From Syngnathus acus (Eukaryota > Chordata > Actinopteri > Syngnathiformes > Syngnathidae): DNA of 64,000 bases. Positions 36,412 through 47,800 of the stretch are shown here, piece after piece. The notes beneath the pieces are model-generated. The model was not told the DNA's origin, searched no databases, and worked only from the letters and a program-made list of their open reading frames with translations. The translations under genes and the position numbers were made by a program. Position 1 is the stretch's first letter; every line of letters begins with the position of its first letter. The stretch covers positions 6,483,412 to 6,547,411 of the forward strand of contig NC_051102.1 in NCBI RefSeq assembly GCF_901709675.1. The letters are read 5' to 3'.

Positions 36412-39400
36412 CGTAAAAGTAAATGTACAAAACATTCATTTTGTCCTGTCTAGGTTTTTAGGCGACAAAAAAGTATTCCGATGGGGCGTCTAATTATTTT
36501 AACAGACCACCTCTTTACCCTAATCTTCTGTTAAATGGAGGTACCAAAAATGGGCTAATATTTTGAACTTTTACCTGAAATTCAATGCACAGCATCTCAA
36601 ACATTTGAACAGAAACTAACTTCTGTGAATATTTGGAAACACCAAATACAAAATAAAAGTCTTCACTTGCATGTGTAGAGGTAGTTTGGGTGACCTTGAC
36701 AAATGAGCCGCACTGTGTGACAATCCGAGAGCCCCTTGTTCTGTTTCTCGTTCCCTTGGACGAGTGCCCCCCCCCCTCCCCCCTCTTTCCTTGGCCTTGT
36801 TAGTGCACCCACAACCAGCTTGGTGTCAGTGCCATAAAGCAGGACGAGGTTAACAAGGCAGGCGCATGTACTGGAGCAGGAGGAGGTGAGGCGATTGTGT
36901 GTGTGTGTGTGTTGGTTGGTGAAGAGAAGAATAGTGAAGAAGAGTGGTGCTAAAAGCTGCTAGTTTACACCATGCATTTTTCATTCAGTGTGTGTGTGTG
37001 TGTGTGTGGAGCTGAGTGCACTCACTACTGGGAAAGATGCACGATACACTAGAAAGGGGGTTCTGAAATAGTTTCTGAATGTACCATTACTTTGTACAGT
37101 ACATTATTGTGTAATGGGTGAAACACAGCAGACAGGACATCGCAGTGCACAAAAATTAGATTTAACTTGTTCACCTATAGCTGTTTTGAAAATAGAGTTG
37201 CCAAATAATATTGGGTTGTGTGACAGAGACTCTCTTCTTTCACCAGAAAAATACATTATTTTTTTTTAGCTTTTACCATTTTTGTAGTTATCAGCTATAG
37301 AACATGGGCCTCTGGTTTCTGACTGAAAAGCAGAGAAAAAGCTTTTTGTGACAGGAAACGTCAAACAGAACTTTACATAAAGAACATTTGAACAGCAATG
37401 AACAATCAAAATGAATGGATAAATATTTTCAGAAGTCAACCTGAAATCATGTTAGCGGAGAAATCATGTTAGGGGATTGGTGTAGCCGAGCCGTCAATCA
37501 TCTCCGCTTTGTAACCATTACCGGCTTCAAGCTGCTGGTCAGGCCACTGGTTCCTAGCGTGGAGAAGAACGCAGCCAAGAGGCTCGTCCACACAAAGGAA
37601 ACGTCGCTCTCTTTGTCTTCCCCCTTAAAAGCAAGTAACCTCATTTTTACTTGCTAAGTTTTATCAACCTGTTCTGTTTCGTGTTATATTCTGCTGTCAC
37701 AGTTGGATGCTTTTCTTTTTTTTTTCGGGGGTTTTGTCTCCCACCATCACACTGCCTGAAACATCTCCTCTCAGCACTTTCAGTTCTTGTCTTTGCTGAA
37801 CGTGTGAATATGAAACACACCTGAAGGACAATGCTTTGTTTCACTCTCCTCGGCGCAGTCAATGTTCCACCAGCGCAGCACATCCTAAAGTCAAACAAAT
37901 GGTGGATCAAAACCAATCAGTGTGCTGCTGTTTTTTCGTCCGTTTCACTTGTTTTCTTTTCTTTTTCTGTGCTTCCCCGAGGATGCTATAAAATGTATTT
38001 GTGTTTGTGCAGAGCCTTGCATTTAATAATAAAAAAATGATAGTATGGACTCGCACATCTGATGTCATAAGTGGCTTTGTCACCTCTGACCTTTCACCTT
38101 TGTTCTTTGCAGCTTTGGGGCTCAGCTGTTTTTGTGTGCACATGTCGCGATCCCAAACTGAATGATTTTAACCTTTGACCCTGCCGCTCAAACACATCTC
38201 AAGTTCAACCTTAAACAAGCTCCTTCCAAAAATCGGATTTCTAATGTCATTTGTCAGAAAATTATATTTACATGAATTAAATATATAATATAATAATGTA
38301 TATTATATATTTACATAAAATTAAAGTATTTTAAACTAAAAAAAGTATCTTAACGCTCGCACATAATATGAAAACGTCACTGATGTGCATTAGCATTGAT
38401 GTTAAAATAGCTTAATGCTAGCATATAAGGCAAAACACCACAGACAGGCTAATGAAAATTAGCCTAGATCTTACGGTGATTATAAACCTTCAAACAGCTG
38501 CTACTTTATGATATAGAGCAGCGAAACATACAAACAAAACTCACAAAGATAATTCTTTCTGCTTTGTGGGAACGACAATCATTGTAAACCGATAAAACGG
38601 ATAGTGAATAATGATGTAGTGGGGGAACACTACTTGAGTGACATTTGAGAAATGAAATCTTAATGTCTCTTCAGCCAGATGGTTGTCATAAGAGCTGTCA
38701 ACCTTTGTCAGGTGTCTTGTTGGAAGTCACAAAAAAATCTTACACTTCTTCTGTCTTGAGAGCCTTTAGGATAGTTCCATTTATTGTTTCAAATAGATGG
38801 TGAATTTCATCTTGTCGTCCCACAAGTGCTTAATTGTGCCACTTTGAATGTGACAGAGGACGTGGTACGGAAAAGGCTGGACTTCAAAAACCTTCCATGG
38901 GCTTGTTTTCATGTGAAGAACAAATTTGATGAGTCATTAGATGTTTTTGCGTGTGCACGTTGGTGTGTATGTGACAGCATAATGAATGTGCACAAGAGAT
39001 TAATAGTCTGAGTCATCCAAATTCACTGCTGTCTCTCTGATTGTGAAGAATGTTTTCATTGCTTTAAGAATATTAGATCTTTCCTCTCCCTGGAAACGAT
39101 TGCGCCTGTTTACCACTTTTAGACAGCTAAACTAATTAGTTGGGTCACTCATAGAACTCTGGCACCATTGTATCTTCCATTCCCATTGCTTCTTCCATAT
39201 ATGATTTCAAATTTCCAAGTAAAGATGGACCACTCGTGCCATTTATGAATCGTAACAGCTTTTATTTCCAGCGGCTTTGTGAACTCGTTTTCTTTGTGAG
39301 GATGTGACGAGGGCGTTGAAATGACCTTCCTTTCATTTGTCTTCATCTTCGCCTCGCTCTTTGTCTGTCAATCATCGGGAACTGTCAGCACTTAAAGAGT

Positions 39401-39915
39401 TTGCTGAGACATAATTAGGGAAAAGGGGAGGCGGGGGTGGAGAGATTTGTTCGCTTATGAAGTAGTGAGGTACAAGACTTTAAGTTTGACTCAAACACAA
39501 TTTATGCAAATGAAAATGTGCCTACATTCCTTTCCAAATGCTGTCAAACTTGCATAGGAAAAGTCACAGGTGTCTCAACAGCACGCGGCGGTCGACATGT
39601 GCGAAGCATGCGGAAATTATCGGCTTGAGCAAACTTGCATTGAAATTTAACACAGACGCCAGCTGCCGAAATGCGTACGTGTGAGTCTAAGTGGACGTTT
39701 GCACGTGAATGTAGAAATCAGTGACCTCGTCTGCAATCCCATGTGATGCTTGAGTAGAAAAATGCGCCATGACCACAGGGATGAAATTGTGAGCAAACAT
39801 GGCCTGGTTTAGTACATGATGGCTTCAAAGTAAATGTCTAATTGCTTCATGATCCATATTGTATAAATAAATAAATAAATAAAAAATCACTTGGTGTGTA
39901 TTTAAAACAACCACA

Positions 39916-40183
39916 TACTCTACCGTTCAAAAGTTTGGGGTCACTTCGAAAAGTCCTAATTTTTCAAATCAAATTGAAATGAGGATAAACTAATGAGGAA
40001 AACTGACTATTCTAGCTGCCATTTTTTTTAATGTAATATCTACAAGGCCCATTTCCAGCAACCATTCCTCCAATGTTCTAATGGTCCATTGGATGACCCT
40101 TGAAAACCCTTGTGCAATTATTTTAATTTTTATGGAAAACACAAAATTGTCTGGATGACCCCAAACTTTTGAACAGTAGTGTA
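39916..40183. mobile_element. Tc1/mariner-like MITE
   Basis: A 268-bp element with terminal inverted repeats: TACTCTACCGTTCAAAAGTT on the left and TACACTACTGTTCAAAAGTT read on the minus strand at the right, both continuing TGGGGTCA. The TA ends and this repeat are familiar from a widespread vertebrate DNA-transposon family. There is no transposase frame. Confidence 0.85.
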
Positions 40184-40251
40184 CTGTTAGCATTAAGCTG
40201 TTTACCTTGATGCTAACAGCCTTTGAACAGCAGTGTACTGTTAGCATTAAG
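40168..40251 (+). repeat. 54-bp-offset direct duplication over a MITE end
   Basis: TTTGAACAGTAGTGTACTGT with the following TAGCATTAAG (40168-40197) recurs at 40222-40251 with one mismatch (29 of 30). The duplicate copies the end of the MITE plus flanking DNA, so it arose after insertion. Confidence 0.8.
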
Positions 40252-41858
40252 TAATGCTAACGGCTAAAGGCATTTAGAGTCATGGCAGGTTCACCCGTAA
40301 TGTGCTTGTTGGTATGCTGCTGGTGCTATGGATGTTGTAAACCCCCCCCCCCCCCACTGGTAAACTTCTGAATGGATTCTGTCTACGGGCACACCGAGTG
40401 GCATCCATTCACATGTCCGGGGTCTGAATTGTGACGGCGGGGATCGGCCTTGCCGGGGCGAGGTTCTCGGATTCAAAGCTTTGTATGCGTCTGACCAAAC
40501 GTCTGAGGGTTCTGACCCTGTCCAAAGCTTTACAAAGCACCACCCAGCGAGCGTAACCCACGGTCCAGATCTCCAACGCGCAAAGAGTCCAGCAGCTCGC
40601 GACCCCAATCTGTCAGAGCCCGTCACCAGGTCCAAACCCACCTTTCACCAGTATTAAAGTGTGTGCCACAACGGGGGGTCTAACCCGCACCAGAACCTCC
40701 TTTTCAAGAGTCCCGCTCTGTTTCCATTAAAAATCACTCACACGGTTCTTGTTCGGTGCCACATGGTTTAGTGGGTGTCACAGGGGGGCGATATACTATC
40801 TCCAGGGAATGTTTTTCTTTCGCCTCACACGCTCCAATTCGAGATGGTTTTAGCGAGGCTTCACATGGTCGGAAAGGCTGACATTGTTGTGTTCATTTAT
40901 TGCTGGTTGAATCGCTGTTGCGTAATCCTCTTTCAGAGCATTGGGGGGGATGCACTTGGAATGAGTTGCAGTTTCCTTGGTGAGGCTGAGTAGGCCTTAA
41001 TGAATGACTTGATGGAACTGAAATGGAGATGCAGAACTTCCGTCCATCTCGCCATCAATTTCCTATAAAGATGCTCTTTATTAGGGTCAATCCACTCTGG
41101 ACTGGTTGCTAGCCGCCCACGCCGAACATGTCAAGCTAATTCCTGCAGGATCCTCGTTTGTTTCGTTCTCCTTTAACTCTGGAGAAATTGTGCATGATAA
41201 AGCAAAGTTGTTTCTTCTTCAAACAAACTCCTCTTCATCTTTAGTTCATAGAGCAGAGAAGCTTCGGGCCACCATTCAAATCCTCTGATACACTCAGTAG
41301 ATTAGTTTGAATGTGTTTCTGATCTCGAATCTTCTCAAAGTTGAGTTTTTGAGGGAGAACACTGGTTGGCTAAATCTCTTTCTGCTCACTGGGAGGACGT
41401 CAGATGGCCTTTTGCCAAACTCGATAGGGTTGGCTAATGTCGGCTAGATGAGCTTTCATGCCGGTGAAGCTTTCCTAATAATGGACAGATTAAATGCATA
41501 CTGGCTGGCCTGTTTCCCCACGCCGCCACATCGTGGTTCAAGGTCACCTTGTCTTCAGATCTAACCTGGCATTGATACAAAAGGTCTAAAGGCAACTAAT
41601 TGCTCCGGATGCAGAGCTCCAGTGAACTGTGACTGCTTTAAGTTGCTTATCGTTTTGTTCTTATTACATTATCTCATGCCCCACCCCCCACGATGAGGTA
41701 CACTCCATTAACCTTTTTAGTGATCTGTCAGCCATTATGGAGAATTTAGTCTGTAAATATACTGATATTCAGATGATGGAAAGACATTAATAATTATTTT
41801 GGAACAATAATTCAATTTTAAATTTGAATTGTTTTCTGTCATCCCTCTCAGGTCCAAG

Positions 41859-44800
41859 ATGGCGCTTCCTCGGCATGCGGCCGGGCGACACATCTTCTTG
41901 ACTCTCTTCTTCTACTGTTTTGGCTTTGGTGAGTTTTCTTAAGCTAACAACATGAATTCCGATCTCAAGCAAGATTTGATGGTCACATATTAGTCGATCC
42001 AATAATGGTCACATTGACGCTGGGAGAGTCATACTCACAGCAATCGCCAGCATTTCAGGCCATTAGCATTTTTATGAGTGACTTTTTACAGCAATATATG
42101 CAGAAAGTTCATGCAAATTCACTTTTCAGTATTCACCATCTTTGTTCGCTCCAGCGAGCGGGAAGGAAGTTCAACACATTATTAGATAAAGGTTAGACCA
42201 AGGACACCTTCGTGAGGACATGAGCGAGCTGTAAAATCTTGCGAAGGCATTTCAGTCGACGGGAAATCGGATTTTCATCCATTGCCGTCTTTCAAGGTAC
42301 AGCCGGATTGGGATTCACAGACACATCTGTTTCTTCATTATTATTTTTATCTTATTGTGGCAGACATATAATTTCAATGTTGTAAGTGAGAGTTGACACG
42401 CTGGGAATGTTTGTCGACATACTCTGCGGGAGTGAGCTGGAACGTCTCCAGAAGCGTTTATGCAATTTACTTCCGCCATCTGTTCATTTGCGACGCTGCG
42501 TGAAATTCATAGTTATGAACAACAAAATTTAGTCCAATTAAAGATGTCAAGGAATGCCAGATGTGTCAGAAAGGTTACGGGGAGAATGTAAAGTAAAAAT
42601 GAAGATGAGGAAAGAATCAAATTTAGCGCTGTACATTCTTTTAGTCATTAATAATAATCATAAGATATGTAATATATCTAATATATCTAATATATAATAT
42701 ATATAATATATATATAATAATATATATTATTAATAAGTCATTAAATTCAGTGCTGTACATTATTTTAGTAGTTAATAATAATGATAATAATTAAAAGATA
42801 TAATAATAATAATAATAATTTCTTTTTGTAATATTAAATTTTTGTTTCTTGACTTTCGAGTTGAATTTTGACTGCCGTCCACTGAGCCATCTTGGCTCAA
42901 AACGTCCCTTCCCCATCTTTCAGAGAGCTGACAAGTCTGCTAAAGACAGCGAGTGTCCCTTGAAGTCACTTCCAGCACTCTTTCCCTCACCTTATTTGAA
43001 CAATACCATCTGTCACTTGCATGCCTGTGAGTACACTTGGCAGCCAAAGCCCCTCCATTTCCATCATTCAATTTACAACCAGCTCTCTTTGTCTGGTCCT
43101 ACCGCCCCGTCTTTGTCCGCCAGGCTCCCGATCTCATTCCGGCTCACGCTCTCGCTCTCGGCCTGCGTGGTTCTTGTGTGATTACATCTGATTTGAGCGG
43201 CGGGCCGCGGGGGCTCTCCTGAGCTCGCCGAAATGATCTCAGGGGGGTCTCGGCGTGTGAAAGATGTCCAATCTAAATGCAGATGGAAATATCCTCCAGG
43301 GATTTCCATCTACTGTTTATATGATTCCAAAAAGACCTTTTGTTTATTTGTGTATTTATTTCTACACACGCTGTTTTGCACGGGCTGGCAATTTGGTCGT
43401 TATCTCGCAAGGTATGCGCTCACACCAGATGAAAGACGACAAATAGGTTTGATGTTGCTGTTGGATGTTGTTTGGCTTTTCAGGTGATGCTGTTGCCATG
43501 GCGACAATATTTTTAACGCGCAGAGCCACAAAGTGCGCCGCGGTGATCTTTAAACATTATTTTATGTGAATACAATGGGGGGTAAACAGATAAACAAAAG
43601 AAGCGGGCAGAATGATGATCACTTTAGCGTGCGCGTGCACTTTGCATTTCCGTAATGAGCATTGAGCTCCTTCTCTGGAGTGATGACAGAGGTTGTGTGA
43701 ACGTTGCTAATGAATCCCCAATGTCTGATCAGCAGACAAATTGGTTTAAAGCCAGAGCTGACCCTCATTTATTTTTCTCTTCTACTACAGTGCACAGAGC
43801 ATTGATCAATGAGACGCTGAAATGCTTTAATCAAAAAGTATTGATGTGCTGGGCTCGGATGGATATAGAACATCACTTCCTGTTTGTACGCGCCGGATCT
43901 CCATGATGGTTGTTTTACAATCCTCTCTGCAGGTGATTCCTCCTCTATAGTTAACATGCGGAGGGTTAGCCATCCTACTGTTCAGCGGGCGCTCGCAGGT
44001 GAAGCCGTGCTCCCCTGCGTCTTCACGCTGCCGAGCGGATCGTCGGCACAGAGCGTCCGCCTCCTGTGGACTCTCGTCAGGCTTCCTGCAGGTGGACAAG
44101 ACTCCCCTCTGGAGCAGGTTGTGCTGTCAGCTGAAGGTAATACCAAAAAAAAGAAAAGAAATCCGCTTCACGGTTACAGAGCACTCACGGGGTTCGAATC
44201 TTGGATCTGTATGGAATTGGCTTACCCTAAAAACATGCATGATGAGATAAAACAAAAAATAATTGTATGTCAATGTGTGTGCTGGAGGCGGCTCGGTGGA
44301 GCACTGGGTAGCACGTCCGTCTCACAGTTAGGAGGGTGCTGGTTCGATTCCACCTCCGGCCCTCCCTGTGTGGAGTTTGCATGTTCTCCCCAGGCCCGCG
44401 TGGGTTTTCTCCGGGCACTCCGGTTTCCTCCCACATCCCAAAAACATGCTTGGTAGGCCGATTGAAGACTCCAAATTGTCCCTAGGTGTGAGTGCGAGTG
44501 CAAATGGTTGTTTGTCTCTGTGTGCCCTGCGATTGGCTGGCAACCGGTTCAGGGTGTCCCCCACCTACTGCCCGATGACGGCTGGGATAGGCTCCAGCAC
44601 TCCCGCGACCCCCGTGGGGACTGAGCGGTTCAGAAAATGGATGGATGGATGTGTGTGCTGGTGAGTCCAGTCTAAATTTGTACCAAATTCAGCCTGGGAT
44701 TGTCTCCAGCCCTCTTTAAATATTTCATTTATTATACTTGTTATAATCCATCAAGGAAAAGTGTTATGAAAACTAGATGGATAAAATCTGTTTTGGGGAA

Positions 44801-47800
44801 CAAATGTATCGACTCACTGTCCTTTACAAAATATGGACAAAAGTATTGGGACAACTGACAAATTCTGGATACATTTATTGGGTAACTCTCCGTGACATCA
44901 TATGGACAAAAGTATTGGGACGACTATCAATTACAAGAGGAAAAAAAATGGAGTTGGCCCTGCTTCTGCAGCAATAGCCACATGGAGACTTCTGGTCAGA
45001 AAGTGTCTCTTCTAGTTCATCAAAATTGCCTCTGCCTGCATTAAATTGACCTTGCTTTGTGCACACGCACACACACACACACGTGAAAAAGTCCGCATAC
45101 AAACGAGGTGCGTGTCGCAATACTATTTTGCATGTGGCGAGATCTTCTGTGAGAATGTGATTGAGAAAAAGACTTTCAAGGCTTTTGCTTTGTCCTTTTC
45201 TAAAAGTTGAATGATGATGTCAGTCGCTTAAGCTAATGCTGTCTGTCCGTCCGTCCGTCCGTCTGTGTCTCTGCCAAAGGTGACGTAATCAAGGTGAATA
45301 AGGCTTTCAGCGGCCGTGTCAAGCTGCCAGGATACGCTGGCAGTCCCCTCAACGCTACCATGGAGATCTCCAGTCTGCGTACCAACGACTCAGGCACTTA
45401 CCACTGTCAGGTTGTCATGGGCAACGACTACGAGAGAGATGCCGTGCCTCTGGTGGTCTTTGGTAAGCTCAGCGGCGGGCTTCATGACACAACACACACA
45501 CAACAAAGGCTTTTATTTTCTTTGTTCGGATGTATTTTTTATATATGCTAATTATATATGCTAATGTTGATGCATTAGCAGGCCTGTGATTTGATTTTAG
45601 TTTGTGATGGCAAGAAACCAAGCACAAATATTCCCCTTTTTCTTTTTCTTACATTTGACAGTCAAGATTTCACAGCTGTACTTTTTGACTTTTATTGAAG
45701 TAGCTTTTATCAAAATTGTTTTTACACAAGTACAGTACTGCTTCAGCACTTTTGCCACCTCTGATTAATTAAGCATTAATAACATGAATTCAGCAAATCA
45801 GTCACATCACAATGACTGACTTGATTAATGGACTGTGGGGCTCTGTGCAGCCCTTTTTTTTATTTTCCTCATCTCAATTTCCACCTGAGTTATTGTGTAA
45901 TTGTTTTTTAATGAAGGCCTTTGGGCTGAATATCAACGATGTCCTATCAGGTTATTCATCTGCGGAACCTTGATGTTCTTCAAGGCAATAACAACCTTTT
46001 TATGTTCTAAGAGAACAACTAACCCGTGTTTGCATTTGGGCAGGCGTGGTGTTTCATTACCAGGCTCCCAGCGCTCGATACGCCCTCTCCTTCGCGGACG
46101 CCCAGCGAGCCTGCCAAGAGAACTCGGCTCAGATGGCCACATCGGCCCAAATGTGGGCCGCCTATTACGACGGCTTCGCCAGCTGTGCGGCCGGCTGGAT
46201 CGACGATCAGACCGTCCGGTGAGGAGAGAAGAAATGATCTGTTGCTTAGCTGATGTGCTCATGAGTTAGACACTTATTATTATTCATAAATGCAATCTTC
46301 TTCAAAGGTGTTTCCATGTCTTTGCAGATATTCTGTCCAGTCAACTGAGCTGGACTGCTCTGGACATAAGGAGTACTCTGCTGGAGTGCGGAATTATGGA
46401 AAAAGGGACCCCAAAGAGTTGTTTGATGTCTACTGCTTTGCAAAAGAATTGGATGGTAATACACAAACACACACATGCACACACACGCAAAGCATGGGGG
46501 AGTGGTAAAAGGATATTTTTCATTATTTTAAGTTTTATATGCTCAATATTGTGCTACTGGAACCTCCATAATAAACAAGGTTTCGTTGTATGGAAATAAA
46601 AGTGGCCATAATCTGCATAATTCTGACTAACGTGAGTAAAGTGATGACATTCAAAGTGTTATTTATTTTTAGTTAATACACACCTTCCTGCTAGTGCCGC
46701 CCTTGCTGTCAAACGTGCCACTAAAAATAGTCAGCTATTTCTGCCTCACAATTGGTAAAAAAAAAATATATCAGACATGTTTTTCTTCCTTCGTGTCGAA
46801 CCTTTTGAATGCAGCCATGGAATGAGCTCCTACCTAGTGTTTATCTGTCCTCCCATTTTATTCTCTGCCTGCAGGCGAAGTCTTTCATGCCTCAGTTCCT
46901 GGCAGGTTGTCGCTGTCTTCAGCCTCAGACCGCTGCGTGTCCCTGGGGGGCCAGCTGGCTACCGTGGGGCAGCTTTATCTGGCCTGGAAGGCCGGCCTGG
47001 ACAGCTGCGCCCCGGGTTGGCTCTCAGATGGTAGCGTTCACTACCCGGTCAACCTCCCTCACCCAGACTGCGGAGGGAACAAGCCAGGAGTCCACACTGT
47101 CACGTCGAACAACACGAGTGACAACACCACAGCACTGTATGATGCATACTGCTACAGAGGTGATCATCTGATTTATTGGAAAGGTTTTTCACAGCAGTGC
47201 ACACAAACGGTGGAGCAACACATGTAGACTCACAGGCGTATATTCTTTATCCTCTGCAATGAGCATTTCCATTCATTTCAAATGGGGAAATATGATTTGC
47301 GATACAAGTGTTTTGAGTTATGAATGTGCTCAGAGTTAAAGGTCATATTTGTTGAATTAATGGTAATAGTTAGAATAAATTGATCTTCTCTAGGCAGATA
47401 AATACTGGGAAATGTTTCGACACGACGATTGCTAAAATGTGATTGGCTGCTGAATTAAGTGACTCCATATTGGAGATAGTTTTAAATGTCCTGTCAAGGC
47501 CAAAAGCCCTCACTCCAAGTGGGCGTGGAAGCCTCCAATTTGCTCTGGAATAACAATGACCGACCATGCCATGGCCAGTGTTGTCGCCATGGCAACAGTC
47601 ATTCCTGAGCTCCATCTTCACACTGTCACACAGATGTGAAAAAAGCTGAATTGACACGAGCATTTTTTTGTTATCCCTCATATTGGCTGAAACCCTTACA
47701 GCAAGTCATTTTTTCCTTCTCTTTGTTTTTGTAGGTAAAGTGGAGAGCACTGACACCATCTCTCAGATCTACACTTCGCTGTGGAAGCCCTGGAGCTACC

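Larger units (their letters stand above)
35216..41830. other. upstream region of ncan, possible promoter and first exon
   Basis: The ncan coding start at 41859 is preceded by a splice acceptor, so a non-coding first exon must lie upstream. A GC-richer segment at about 35450-35711 ends in a donor-like CTTGAG|GTGAGTG and is one candidate, unproven. A CTCF-like motif is at 36399-36411, an octamer at 39504, TG tracts are near 36897 and 36989, and a MITE is at 39916-40183. No coding exon was recognised. Confidence 0.35.
43933..47159 (+). other. ncan: ncan hyaluronan-binding block: Ig plus two Link domains
   Basis: Five exons of 204, 183, 175, 128 and 285 nt. The Ig domain has its cysteine pair in [12 protein letters not shown] and GTYHCQVV. 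Link 1 starts [20 protein letters not shown], contains [20 protein letters not shown], and ends in [12 protein letters not shown]. Link 2 starts [14 protein letters not shown], contains [18 protein letters not shown] and ends [10 protein letters not shown]. The four cysteines expected per Link domain are all present. The 175/128 split of Link 1 is the usual lectican arrangement. One oddity: the common YPI after the Link 1 QTVR is YSV here. This block binds hyaluronan and link proteins in the matrix. Confidence 0.92.
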
